A stretch of DNA of 64,000 nt from Oceaniferula marina (GCF_013391475.1 NZ_JACBAZ010000004.1:248001-312000); one strand, 5' to 3'. Shown: positions 35,250-45,039, counted from the first letter of the stretch. Translations and numbers: made by a program. Notes: a model not told the origin generated them from the sequence alone.

Positions 35250-35471
35250 ATATGGCATGGTGGTTGTATTGCCACATCGTGTAGCTCACCTTCTGGTTGT
35301 TTTCCATGTTCTAGTTGATTGATGCTTTGAGCGGCACCAACCATTCCTAGCCAATGGAAGAATTCTGTATAAGTAACACACTTGGACTGATCCAGCCAAA
35401 GCCGTGGGCTTTCCTACTCAGCAATAACGAATCACGGGAGCTGATAGAGCCACATAAAATATCGCCAACAG

Positions 35472-37919
35472 ATGAAACAAGAAAAATCATATCACCGTCA
35501 GACATCCAGAGGCAACCTGAGTTTGCTTCTATCGATCATTTTTATCCTGTCATGCTCAACCGAACCGACCTTGGCTTCGGAAAAGATCGACAACAACACC
35601 AAGCGTCCGTTACCAGTCTTCATTATAGCCGGACAGTCCAATGCTGTTCGCCTGGGGTCGATAATACCCGACCCAAACAAGAAAAATCCGATTGGTTGTG
35701 ATATCCACACGTATCTCAACACCTGCATTCTCAAGTCCAACGTCGCAGAAAAACGACACCAACAGGTGGTGACCATTCCTGCAAAATCATCGGTTCGCGG
35801 TGCCGGAGAAGGCATGGCGAGGGAACTCGCCACCAGGTATCCGGACGGCTTTGGTGTTATTCGTTACGCCATCTGCGGATCCAGCCTGCACAACGATTGG
35901 AAACCCGATGAAAAGAACGGGTACTACCAACAATATTTCGAACCGTTTATCGCCCAAGGCATGAAGGCATTGGAAAAACAAAGCGGACGTAAAGCTGAGA
36001 TCAAAGCTGTCTTCTGGCATCAGGGAGAATCCAACTCCCACTCGTTGAAAACAGTCAATGATCACGGCAAGTTACTACCTATCATCATCCACAAATTCCA
36101 CACCCGTTATAATAATGTTCCGTTTATTCTTGGGGAAATCCGAGAGTTTACAAACAAACCCAATCACGCAGCCTTGAACGCCCAAATGCGCAAAATCGCA
36201 GCAGCTTCTCCCTTTGTTGACATTATTTCCTCCCGTGATGCAGAAGGTCAAACACCTAGCAACGTCCACTTCTCCTCACGCGGATGCGCACAAATGGCGG
36301 CTCGTTACGTAACGGCCTGGGAATCCATCAATAACAAACAAGTAAAAACACACAAATCCACCGCCGCACCCAGCAAAAAAAAGCCGAACATCATCATTAT
36401 TCTTGCCGATGACCTCGGTTACGGAGATTTAAAAAGCTACAACAAAGAAGCTAAGATCAACTCCCCCAACCTCAACAAGCTCGCTGACACCGGTATCAGA
36501 TTCACAAACGCCCATACCAGTTCATCCGTATGTAGTCCCAGCAGGTACTCCCTCTTGACTGGAAGATACAACTGGAGAAGCCGTCTGAAACAATACGTGA
36601 CCGGATCTTTCAGTCACCCGATCATCGAACACGATCGCATCACGATCGCAAGCTTCTTGAAAAATCAAAACTACCAAACCGCCCTAGTGGGCAAATGGCA
36701 CCTGGGTATGGGATGGCGCAACCAACAAAACCTGCTGGTCTACGCCAAAAATGAACTGGGTGATGCCATCGACAAGCTGGCAATCGATCCAAGCAAGGAA
36801 ATTAATGGACCGCTCGAACATGGCTTCGATTACTTTTTTGGCCTGGCCAGCTCGTTGAACATGCCCCCCTACTGCTACATCCGGAACAAGCATGTTGTAG
36901 GAGAGCTTGACACCACCATGCAATGTTGGGGAACAACAGGATACGCCAACAAAAATTTCGAATTCCAAAGCGTAATGGATGAATTGACCAATGAAGCAAC
37001 GCGCTACATCAAAACAGCCAGCAAAAAAACGAATCCGTTTTTTCTTCTCTTCTCACTAACAGCACCACACACACCGGTGGTTCCGGCAGAAAGGTTCACG
37101 GGCTATGGAGGAGTGGCCAAGTCCAAATACGCCGATTTCATCTACCAAATTGACGACTCAGTGGGGCAACTTATGAGCACCTTGAAAAACCAAGGGGTCC
37201 AGGAAGACACCTTGATCATCTTTCTAGCCGATAACGGCTACGCATGGAAGGCAGCGAACCCGGGACGTCTAGCAAAGGTAGGACACAACCCCGCTGGTCC
37301 ACTCAGAGGAACAAAGGGAGACATTTTCGAAGGTGGTCACCGGGTACCATCCATCATCAACTGGGAAGGCACAGTGCAACCACAAGTCAATGACAAGCTG
37401 GCATGCATAACTGATTTGTTTGCTACCATTGCTGACTTGGCAGATTACGACTTCCCCGACAGCGCCGGAGAAGACAGCATCAGCATGTTACCATACTTAC
37501 ACGGTGAGACCAAAAGATTAAGGCACGACCTGGTCAGCCATTCTGTGGTCGGAAAATTCTCGTTCACAAACGCAGACGGCTACAAGGCCATATTTGCCAG
37601 GGGGTCAGGTGGCTGGGGTGACCGATTGGCCAAAGACATGAATTTACCCAAATTCCAACTTTACAACCTTGATGAGGACATCGCTGAAACCCGTAATCTT
37701 TACCCAATCCAAAAGGAATTATTTGAAAGCATGAGAATACAGCTCGCCGACTACATCCTGGACGGACGAAGCACACCTGGAAAAGTACAGAAAAACCATG
37801 ATGACATTGTCATATTCAAAGGATCCGATGCAGTGCTAGAAAGAGCGATCAACCGAGCAAACCCCGAAAAAAATAAAAAAGCTCACTTCATCTCTACCAG
37901 CGAAGACAAAAAAAAATAA
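35472..37919 (+). CDS. Bifunctional SGNH/SASA-type esterase fused to a sulfatase
   Basis: The 815-residue protein has a signal sequence with a lipobox-like end (IIFILSC, Cys28). Residues about 45-285 are a SASA/SGNH carbohydrate-esterase domain: FIIAGQSNAVRLG holds the serine, VFWHQGESNS block III and NVHFSSRG the histidine. A Lys-rich linker leads to an S1 sulfatase (about 308-770): IIILADDLGYGDL, formylglycine motif CSPSRYSLLTGR (Cys354), GKWHLGMGW, LTAPHTP, LADNGY. The enzyme would remove acetyl and sulfate groups from the same glycan, as an outer-layer lipoprotein if the lipobox is used. It is 1 bp from the next gene, hence coupled. Composition is more A+T-rich than neighbouring core genes. 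Confidence 0.9.
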   Translation: MKQEKSYHRQTSRGNLSLLLSIIFILSCSTEPTLASEKIDNNTKRPLPVFIIAGQSNAVRLGSIIPDPNKKNPIGCDIHTYLNTCILKSNVAEKRHQQVVTIPAKSSVRGAGEGMARELATRYPDGFGVIRYAICGSSLHNDWKPDEKNGYYQQYFEPFIAQGMKALEKQSGRKAEIKAVFWHQGESNSHSLKTVNDHGKLLPIIIHKFHTRYNNVPFILGEIREFTNKPNHAALNAQMRKIAAASPFVDIISSRDAEGQTPSNVHFSSRGCAQMAARYVTAWESINNKQVKTHKSTAAPSKKKPNIIIILADDLGYGDLKSYNKEAKINSPNLNKLADTGIRFTNAHTSSSVCSPSRYSLLTGRYNWRSRLKQYVTGSFSHPIIEHDRITIASFLKNQNYQTALVGKWHLGMGWRNQQNLLVYAKNELGDAIDKLAIDPSKEINGPLEHGFDYFFGLASSLNMPPYCYIRNKHVVGELDTTMQCWGTTGYANKNFEFQSVMDELTNEATRYIKTASKKTNPFFLLFSLTAPHTPVVPAERFTGYGGVAKSKYADFIYQIDDSVGQLMSTLKNQGVQEDTLIIFLADNGYAWKAANPGRLAKVGHNPAGPLRGTKGDIFEGGHRVPSIINWEGTVQPQVNDKLACITDLFATIADLADYDFPDSAGEDSISMLPYLHGETKRLRHDLVSHSVVGKFSFTNADGYKAIFARGSGGWGDRLAKDMNLPKFQLYNLDEDIAETRNLYPIQKELFESMRIQLADYILDGRSTPGKVQKNHDDIVIFKGSDAVLERAINRANPEKNKKAHFISTSEDKKK

Positions 37920-37920
37920 G

Positions 37921-40398
37921 ATGAACAATCCATTCAAAGTAACCTACCTGCTTCTGTTCCTCGGCATCCTGCCCATATCCGCAGAACCAGCCTCGAAAGA
38001 TCACGACTTTATTCTGGTTGAACAGGGGTCAACGGATGCTGTCATCGTGGTCGATGCCGACCAGCAAGGATGTCCTCACGATGCGGCTAAACAATTGGCT
38101 GCTTACATTCGCAGAATGAGTGGAGTGTCACTTCCCATCAAGCGGGTTTCTTCAAAAGACAAAGAAACCATCAAAAAACTACTTACACAAAAGCTGGTTC
38201 TTCTGGGGAATTCCGCCCTGACACGCAAACTCGGCATCGATAGCCACGACATCGGTACTGACGGATATAGAATCCGGGTGACCCCAAAGGTACTCGCCAT
38301 CATCGGACGAGACAACAACAAGGTCGACTGGAGCCAGACTTCCTGTCCCGTCGAATCCGGAACCTGGCACGGGGTCTTTGCGCTGTTAAGAGAGCTTGGA
38401 GTGCGCACTTTTTTCGACAAAGAAGAGCTGGATGTCATCCCGAGATTAACGACCATCTCGGTGCCCAGTGGCGACCAGAAAAACGCCCCCTATTTTCCAT
38501 TCCGCTGGGCCGGAAAGGGGCACAAGTCATGGGGATATAAGGTTGGCTTTGGAGGCACCCATGACCCCTGGCCCTCGAGACACTCGTTTGGCAGACCCCA
38601 ATGGTTCAGCGATGCCTATCCTATTGTGGTCGACGGCAAGCATGTCCCCATGAACTGGGACAAGCGCTACATGAAAACGCACCCCGAATGGTTCATCACC
38701 GATCGAAGCGGCAAGCGCCGCCCGTTCATCCGTTTTAATGCACCGGGAGTCAAAGAACAAATCATCAAGGATGCCTCCGCTTGGTATGCACTCGGTCAGG
38801 ACTACTACACACTCATCCAGAACGATGGCAATATCAGGGATACTGGCAGTTACGCCCGGGAAAACATCGACCCGAGCCTTGGATATTTCGGATACGCAAG
38901 CCCTCTGGTTATCAACCCGCTAGTCGACGTTGCGCATGCCATTGAAATACAACACCCGGATAAAAAGGTGACCCTTGGAGCCTATCATAACTACTCCCGA
39001 CCACCCCGTGACCTGCACTCCCTGCCGCGCAATACCGCCATCATGGTCAACCGACACCGACTGGCCAATGTGATCGACTATTGTGAGCGAGACAATAAAA
39101 TGCTACTGAATGAATGGCTCGCCCTCAACCCAGCCGAACTCTATCTATGGGAATACTATTGTTATAATATGGTGAGAGTCAACCGGGGAAACCGCTACAC
39201 CTTGATTCCCCGTTTCCTTCCAAACACCATTGCCAATGATGTCAAGTGGCTGGCGGAAACCCGAAAAAAACATCCGAATTTCAATGGCGAGTGGCTGTTT
39301 CTGGAATGGCGTAGGGACGGAATGAATAAATGGTGGTTCTTCCCCAACGCTTACATCACCGCGCGCCTATTCTGGGATCCAACCCAACCCGTAGACAAAC
39401 TCACCTATGACTTCTATGCAAAGGCCTTCGGACCAGCCAAAGACCAAATGCAGGCATTCTATGAGCTCTGTGAAAAGACATGGACCACCGGCTTCCCCCG
39501 GCAACTAGCTAACAATCCGGCACCAGCAACCGGCAACGAGCAAATCGAGGCCGCCAAAGCTTTGGGGCATCACTTCCAGGAAATGCACTTCACCAGATCA
39601 GACTTCGAGCAGATATGGGACAAGGAAGTAATGAATCAACTCAGCGCACACTTGGAAAAAGCATCCCAGCTCGCAAAAGAGAGCGACTGCCAGGCCCGCG
39701 TCGAATTTGTCCGCCGTGGTTTTGAATGTTTCAAAAAAGGCGGCTATGCCTTTGATTCAGACACTTTAACCCTGACCATTGATGAAGGAGTCGTAACCGG
39801 AATCATCGACAAAACAAGCGATAAAAGCTATGCATTCCAAAGTACGGCCTATGATATATCTCCGCTCGTGATATTAGGAATCAAGGGACAAACGGGACTG
39901 TGCAAACCACTGGGCATGCATTTCGATCAAAAACGCAAGATCATACGCCTCACTTACCCTGGGGCCAACAACGCCGAGCTCAAACTGGCGGTCATGGAAA
40001 AACCGAGCCATATCGAGTTCGAAGTCATCTCTCTGAACGCCAAAGGTTGTGAGGTCGAATTCATCCAGTGGGGTGGGTTTAATTTAACATCGAACATGCA
40101 GAGGATTCCGAATAACAAACATGCGGCTTCTGATGGAAAATTCATGCTTGGCATTCTACCGCTGGATCCTTCCACAACAACGGGGCGCATGCCCAGGTCC
40201 GGGATCAAGCGCAATGCAACATGGGATCATGGTTTCACACTTAGTGGCAAGCACCGCTATCTCTCCGCCTACTCAAAACCTCGTAGCAGCCCCAAGGGAC
40301 CAAGCTTTATCGGTGCAAAAATCGCATGTTATGGTTGCACCCCCTCCGGTTTCAAACAGCTCATCAACCGGATAGACAGCTCACGTCAAGACCCCTGA
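37921..40398 (+). CDS. Secreted DUF4838-type protein, putative glycan-acting enzyme
   Basis: The 825-residue protein has a signal peptide (about 1-21). Residues about 35-170 resemble the N-terminal alpha-glucuronidase/GH20-like accessory domain (AAKQLAAYIRRMSGVSLPI, GTDGYRIRVTP, LLRELGVRTFFDKEELDVIP), and residues about 190-520 match the DUF4838 barrel found beside such domains (FPFRWAGKGH, NEWLALNPAELYLWEYYCYN). The C-terminal region (about 620-820) is beta-rich. The family is uncharacterised biochemically; a glycoside hydrolase role is inferred from the fold and from the upstream esterase-sulfatase, with which it is translationally coupled (1-bp gap). Its 3' end overlaps the opposite-strand sulfatase by 13 bases. 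Confidence 0.8.
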   Translation: MNNPFKVTYLLLFLGILPISAEPASKDHDFILVEQGSTDAVIVVDADQQGCPHDAAKQLAAYIRRMSGVSLPIKRVSSKDKETIKKLLTQKLVLLGNSALTRKLGIDSHDIGTDGYRIRVTPKVLAIIGRDNNKVDWSQTSCPVESGTWHGVFALLRELGVRTFFDKEELDVIPRLTTISVPSGDQKNAPYFPFRWAGKGHKSWGYKVGFGGTHDPWPSRHSFGRPQWFSDAYPIVVDGKHVPMNWDKRYMKTHPEWFITDRSGKRRPFIRFNAPGVKEQIIKDASAWYALGQDYYTLIQNDGNIRDTGSYARENIDPSLGYFGYASPLVINPLVDVAHAIEIQHPDKKVTLGAYHNYSRPPRDLHSLPRNTAIMVNRHRLANVIDYCERDNKMLLNEWLALNPAELYLWEYYCYNMVRVNRGNRYTLIPRFLPNTIANDVKWLAETRKKHPNFNGEWLFLEWRRDGMNKWWFFPNAYITARLFWDPTQPVDKLTYDFYAKAFGPAKDQMQAFYELCEKTWTTGFPRQLANNPAPATGNEQIEAAKALGHHFQEMHFTRSDFEQIWDKEVMNQLSAHLEKASQLAKESDCQARVEFVRRGFECFKKGGYAFDSDTLTLTIDEGVVTGIIDKTSDKSYAFQSTAYDISPLVILGIKGQTGLCKPLGMHFDQKRKIIRLTYPGANNAELKLAVMEKPSHIEFEVISLNAKGCEVEFIQWGGFNLTSNMQRIPNNKHAASDGKFMLGILPLDPSTTTGRMPRSGIKRNATWDHGFTLSGKHRYLSAYSKPRSSPKGPSFIGAKIACYGCTPSGFKQLINRIDSSRQDP

Positions 40399-41807
40399 TA
40401 CATCGAGGCGTCATAGTCCGGAGCGTGGATCTGCTTGCGCCAAACATCCATCAGACGCTGAAGTTCCTCGGTTTTCTCCGGCATACTACGGGACACATCC
40501 TTGGTTTCACCGAGATCCGATTTCAGATTGTAGAGTTCATAGCGCTGAGCTTGCTTCCCCGGGGCCTCAAGGAACTTGATCAGCTTCCAGTCCCCTTTGC
40601 GCACGACCTGTGAAGGAACCCGAAGTCTGTTGTTCTGATAATGGACAGGAAGAGGATAACATAGCCAATGCAGTGCATCGCGGGCTAATCCGGCATCGGG
40701 GTTGCGCAACAAATTCGTCAAATCCAATCCGTCCACTTCCTTGTTATGGACCGTGTCCCCCTTCGCTCCGGCCATACGCAGAATCGTCGGATAAAAGTCA
40801 TGTCCAATCACCGGTGTCGGGCAAACACGACCGGCAGGAGTCACGCCGGGCCAGCGGACATAACACGGAACCCGGTCACCGCCTTCATAGGGTGTGGCTT
40901 TCCCCTGCCGCAAGGGGCCGTTGTGCGTAGCCTGCATCAGTCCCCCGTTATCGCTAAAGAAGACCACAATCGTATTCTGCTCGATCCCAAGGTCTTTCAC
41001 AGCCTGCAAAATGCGACCGACACTATCATCCAAATGAGACACCAAACCCGCGTAACTGGCATTTCGGTGAGTGCTTTTTCCTGTGAGCTTATTTTCAAAA
41101 TAACGCTGCTTTACCTTGCTCGCCTCAATCGGAGTATGCACCGCATAGTAACATAGGTTAAGATAGAAAGGCTTGTCCTTGTGATCCCGCATAAACCCAA
41201 GCACTTTATCCGTTAGTCGATCGGTCAAATGGTCCCCCGGTTTGGAGTCATCAAGGTCGGGCACGTTGAATTTTTCATCATGTAAAATGCTATTCGGGTC
41301 CTGATCTTTGAACGGGTAGTGGAAGCTACCGGGCATGCCGGCACCATTGCTAGCGATGGTAAAATCAAAGCCTTGATCCTCGGGCCGCTTGCCATACCCC
41401 CCCAGGTGCCATTTACCGGCATGACAGGTCACATAACCAACCCGCTTCAAAGCCTCCGCGACCGTCACCTCTCCCAAATCCATGGACGCCGTCCCATTGT
41501 TCACACAAGCATGGCGCGCGGGATACTTGCCAGTCATCAATGCCAGACGACTCGGCGCACATGTGGGATGTGAGGCATACGCATGTGAAAAACTCATCCC
41601 CTCACGCGCCAGCCTATTCAAATGAGGTGTCTCATGGAAGCTGTTATCCGGTCCCGACATATCGGCATAACCAAAATCATCAGCCAGCAAAAAAATGATA
41701 TTGGGTCGCTCCATTCCCACCACAGGCAAACCAAGCATGACAACCAAGAAGCTAAAAAAAACAAGCTTCCACATTCTTATACGAGAACGATGTCTCAACA
41801 CATTCAT
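40386..41807 (-). CDS. Secreted sulfatase (family S1), opposite strand
   Basis: The 473-residue protein has a signal peptide (WKLVFFSFLVVMLGLPVVG), ILLADD-type metal site FLLADDFGYADMSG, formylglycine motif CAPSRLALMTGK (Cys83), GKWHLGGYG, YAVHTPIEA and FFSDNGGL. It is closest in style to the A/N-acetyl-galactosamine or fucoidan-type S1 enzymes, but subfamily cannot be fixed by eye. ATG 41807 is used; the frame remains open upstream to 41888 but without signal-peptide character. It is convergent with the DUF4838 gene and divergent from the AraC gene, so it is transcribed separately from the other two sulfatases. Confidence 0.92.
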   Translation of the reverse strand: MNVLRHRSRIRMWKLVFFSFLVVMLGLPVVGMERPNIIFLLADDFGYADMSGPDNSFHETPHLNRLAREGMSFSHAYASHPTCAPSRLALMTGKYPARHACVNNGTASMDLGEVTVAEALKRVGYVTCHAGKWHLGGYGKRPEDQGFDFTIASNGAGMPGSFHYPFKDQDPNSILHDEKFNVPDLDDSKPGDHLTDRLTDKVLGFMRDHKDKPFYLNLCYYAVHTPIEASKVKQRYFENKLTGKSTHRNASYAGLVSHLDDSVGRILQAVKDLGIEQNTIVVFFSDNGGLMQATHNGPLRQGKATPYEGGDRVPCYVRWPGVTPAGRVCPTPVIGHDFYPTILRMAGAKGDTVHNKEVDGLDLTNLLRNPDAGLARDALHWLCYPLPVHYQNNRLRVPSQVVRKGDWKLIKFLEAPGKQAQRYELYNLKSDLGETKDVSRSMPEKTEELQRLMDVWRKQIHAPDYDASMYQGS

Positions 41808-42113
41808 TATTGCTAATCTTCCCGTCTCCGTCATTTCACAAAAAGGCATGTTTACTTCACATGAAAAAGCCTTTTCCAAGGTGCACATCTAAGGCGTTTC
41901 ATTATCCAAGAGTCCAGCAAAACATCAGCCCTCTGAAAGAATCTCCTCATGAGTCTCTTACTTTACGGCGCAACCAACAGCAGCTTTCAACCAGCACTTG
42001 TCCGAATCAACTGAATAATGGACATATTCTACTGCTTATGCAACTTTGTATCAGACATCAGGAGAGGTCCTCACTATCGGTACCCAAATACGCACAAACG
42101 CCCAGTCTCACCT

Positions 42114-43013
42114 ATGAATCAACATATCCCCACACCCTACCCCTTTGAATCCGCCTTGAGACTCAGCGTCGGACAGGGAAAGGTCAAACCCATCAGTGGT
42201 GAAACCGGTGAGTCTCCACATCGCAGAAGAACTTATCGCCCTAGCGGCACGCCGGACTGGCACATCATGGTGGTTCTCGAAGGTTGCTTTACCGTCTATC
42301 CTGATGCTGAAGAATCCTTTAGCCTTGAACCCAACGAAGCGGTGCTCATCCCTCCACATATGAAGCAGGACACCGCTTTGGACGACCAATTCTCAGAGGG
42401 GTCTTATTTCTGGGCTCACTTCCACCCGGAAGTATCGATGATGCCCTTCCTTGAGTGGCCAAAAACAAGTATTGGTCCGGGTTTCCTGAGCTGGAAAAAG
42501 AACAATCTGCTGATCCCTTACATTCGATCTGCATGCTACCGGTGTTCAGATTACTTTGATTCCGATTTCTCCCGTCGGCGCTCACTGGCATTACTAACAC
42601 TCGAAGAAATACTCCGTCTCATCTATCAAGTGAATCCGACCTCAAGCTTGGATGGCCTCGATGATCGTGTCGCCACCGCCTTACAGTATATCGCCACCAA
42701 CATCCAATCCCCGATCAATGCCAAATCCATAGCTGGCGCCGTGGGGCTTTCAGCATCACGATTTTCCGATATTTTCACCCGCAATATGCATTGTGGTGTA
42801 ATGGAATTTGTTGAACGCCAGCGCCTCAGCAAAGCGAGAAATCTACTGGCGCAAACCCAACTCCCGATCGCCGTTATCGCCGAAAATTGCGGATTCTCCT
42901 CGTCATATTACTTTTCGAAAAGGTTCAATAAGCACCATCAAATCAGCCCCTCGGCATACCGTCAGTCCGCTACCGAATCCACACCTCCATCAGAACCCAA
43001 GCCTTCGGCTTAA
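42114..43013 (+). CDS. AraC-family transcriptional regulator of the sulfatase locus
   Basis: The 299-residue protein has an N-terminal cupin-like domain (about 15-130; WHIMVVLEGCFTVYPDA, PNEAVLIPPHMKQD) and a C-terminal double helix-turn-helix (about 185-285; INAKSIAGAVGLSASRFSDIF and NCGFSSSYYFSKRFNKHHQISP). It is divergent from the sulfatase at 40386, and the ~300 bp between them probably holds its operator. ATG 42114 opens the conserved part; the frame is open from 42018 but that stretch is unlike a protein N-terminus. A role as local activator is inferred from position. Confidence 0.85.
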   Translation: MNQHIPTPYPFESALRLSVGQGKVKPISGETGESPHRRRTYRPSGTPDWHIMVVLEGCFTVYPDAEESFSLEPNEAVLIPPHMKQDTALDDQFSEGSYFWAHFHPEVSMMPFLEWPKTSIGPGFLSWKKNNLLIPYIRSACYRCSDYFDSDFSRRRSLALLTLEEILRLIYQVNPTSSLDGLDDRVATALQYIATNIQSPINAKSIAGAVGLSASRFSDIFTRNMHCGVMEFVERQRLSKARNLLAQTQLPIAVIAENCGFSSSYYFSKRFNKHHQISPSAYRQSATESTPPSEPKPSA

Positions 43014-43018
43014 CCAAC

Positions 43019-43100
43019 ATATACCATTCTCCCGCTTATTTTATCGGAATGGACAAATAGTTAAGAGCTTGAGGTGTAACACCAACTCAAATGGTATTAC
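43019..43100 (+). repeat. Dispersed intergenic repeat A, copy 2
   Basis: The left end ATACCATT (43021-43028) and right end AATGGTAT (43090-43097) are perfect inverted ends of a 77-bp unit; the interior shares CTCCCG, TTATTTTATCGGAATGGA and GTT-AGAG-TTGA-GTG with the minus-strand copy at 27909-28005. The unit looks like a MITE or palindromic unit, without coding capacity. Confidence 0.62.
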
Positions 43101-43318
43101 AAAAAGCAAAATTGCTCCGCCCCCTCCCCCTTCGGATCAATGATAGCCAATCACTCAGAAGCGACCGCTTCGATAGTCGTTGCTTCTGATGAGGGGGGCT
43201 TCACCAGAAGCAGTCGAATTATTTCTGCTAGAAGGCCAGGGCGATGTTGTACTTTCTTCAAACAACGCCTCGCGCTTGTTCTACTTTTTCGCCCCCTGGC
43301 CACGCCCCCGTAAATGCG
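43101..43318. other. Intergenic region, no gene supported
   Basis: Between repeat A and the phosphorylase terminator. It holds imperfect GAAGC-rich inverted segments (43157-43240) but no frame, promoter or RNA that I can support. Confidence 0.4.
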
Positions 43319-43353
43319 AAAAAAGCCGGACACCCTGATGGTGCCCGGCTTGA
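43319..43353 (-). terminator. Rho-independent terminator of the phosphorylase gene
   Basis: On the minus strand AAGCCGGGCACC/GGTGTCCGGCTT (one bulge-like mismatch, 5-nt loop) is followed by TTTTTT; 30 bp after the stop codon. Confidence 0.88.
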
Positions 43354-43383
43354 TTTCTTAGATTGTTTCCCTAAGCGTAAACC

Positions 43384-45039
43384 TTACTTGTACACCTTGG
43401 TGTAGTATTCGTCTGCCATCCGACCGGAATCAAAGAATGGCACCACATCATTCATGCTGTTGTGCACAATTTTCCACCAATCATCTCCGCCGCTGTAATA
43501 AGCTGGCAGAACCTTGGTTTCCATCAATTGATAGAAGCCCAGTCGGTCATGTTCATCACGAGCATCGTCCGAAAGCGTGGGGGATGCTTCTGGGATAATA
43601 AAGGAGTTCTCACCATCCTTGGCAAACTCACAAACCCAACCATCATAGGTGGAAACATTCACGCTACCATTCATGGCGGCAGTCATACCGGAGGTTCCGG
43701 ATGCCTCACGTGTCACGATTGGGTTGTTCAGCCAAATATCGGAGCCATCCTTGAGAAGCTTGGACAAGGCCAACTCATAACCAACAAGAATCGTTGCAGA
43801 AGCATACTTCTGGGTAATGTGGAAAATCTTATTGAAGACATCGATGGCTCCAAAATCTTTCGGGAACGGCTTGCCAGCCCAGATAACCTGGACGGGTCGG
43901 TCGGCATTACGAAGAAGGGCTTCGAACTGCTCGATGTCACGAGTAATCAAATCAGCACGTTTGTATCCGGCAAAGCGACGTGCCCAGACGATGGTTAATA
44001 CATCCGGATCCATCAATCGTCCCGTCTGGTCGGCCACCTCTTTGAACAGTCTGACTTTGAGCTCGCGCTTACGTGCAGCCAAAGCTTTCAGATCTCCGGC
44101 GAGTCGGGCAGCTTCCAGCTTTTCATCCACCCAGTATTTTTTATTCTGGGCATTGGTCACGTGATCAATTTCACAAATCCCCTCGGCGTGTTGCCACATC
44201 CCCCGGGCAACCTCACCATGAAGCTTGGAGACCGCATTGGACTTGTGACTCATCCGCAGAGCTGCCAGCGAATGGCTGAACTCGTCACCGTGCACACCAC
44301 TCAATTGATAGGCTTCGTCGCGAGGGATATTGCCAAAGAAGGTAAACTTGTAGAGCAAATCAAAACTCGACTTCTCATTACCAGCTTCCACCGGAGTGTG
44401 CGTGGTAAAGACAAAACGCTTTTTCACCTCTTCCAGTGAACGCGTCTTATCATAGACATGGAATGCTGCGGACAAGGCGTGAGCCTCATTCAAATGCCAC
44501 ACATCAGGGTCGACGCCCAAATGTTCAAGTAAGGTAGCGCCACCCACACCGAGCAGAATATACTGGGCGATCCGGGTGAGAAAATCCGAATCGTAGAGTT
44601 TGTGGGAAATCGTGCGGGACATGTAATCATTTTCCTCGATGTCCGTGGTCAACAAGAACATCGGGGCCGATCCGAAGGTATCAGCGGGCAAATACATAAC
44701 CTTCACCCAGACATCCGCACCGTGGATCTTGATGGAATATTTGATTCCGGTGTCTTGCAGGAAATGATAAATCTTGCGGCGCTTTTGCACGGCCATGCCG
44801 CGGTCTTCACCACGTGCCTGAGCGTAATATCCATAGGACCACAAAATGCCGATCCCGATCAGGTTCTGCTTCAGGTCATAGGCGCTGCGCATATGGGATC
44901 CGGCAAGAAAGCCGAGTCCTCCGGAATAAATCTTCAATGCCTGATCAATCGCAAACTCAGAGCTAAAATAAACAACGCTCTTCTTGTATTTAGGATCGAT
45001 CTTATACGGATGTTGGTAGGGTTCAGGTAAAAAACTCAT
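43384..45039 (-). CDS. glgP: Alpha-glucan (glycogen) phosphorylase homologue lacking the PLP lysine
   Basis: The 551-residue protein aligns with the short bacterial alpha-glucan phosphorylase branch (GT35): YFSSEFAIDQALKIYSGGLGFLAGSH (about 24-49), HLNEAHA, FTTHTPVEAGNE, WARRFAGYKRADL and DIWLNNPIVTREASGTSGM. In glycogen phosphorylases the next residue is the lysine that binds PLP; here it is Thr453 (codon ACT), so the reading is EASGTSGMTAAMNG. A Lys-to-Thr change needs two base changes, so a sequencing error is unlikely. Without that lysine the normal phosphorolysis of glycogen should be lost or altered. A regulatory, glycan-binding or different catalytic role is possible. It stands alone with its own terminator. 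Confidence 0.85.
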   Translation of the reverse strand: MSFLPEPYQHPYKIDPKYKKSVVYFSSEFAIDQALKIYSGGLGFLAGSHMRSAYDLKQNLIGIGILWSYGYYAQARGEDRGMAVQKRRKIYHFLQDTGIKYSIKIHGADVWVKVMYLPADTFGSAPMFLLTTDIEENDYMSRTISHKLYDSDFLTRIAQYILLGVGGATLLEHLGVDPDVWHLNEAHALSAAFHVYDKTRSLEEVKKRFVFTTHTPVEAGNEKSSFDLLYKFTFFGNIPRDEAYQLSGVHGDEFSHSLAALRMSHKSNAVSKLHGEVARGMWQHAEGICEIDHVTNAQNKKYWVDEKLEAARLAGDLKALAARKRELKVRLFKEVADQTGRLMDPDVLTIVWARRFAGYKRADLITRDIEQFEALLRNADRPVQVIWAGKPFPKDFGAIDVFNKIFHITQKYASATILVGYELALSKLLKDGSDIWLNNPIVTREASGTSGMTAAMNGSVNVSTYDGWVCEFAKDGENSFIIPEASPTLSDDARDEHDRLGFYQLMETKVLPAYYSGGDDWWKIVHNSMNDVVPFFDSGRMADEYYTKVYK

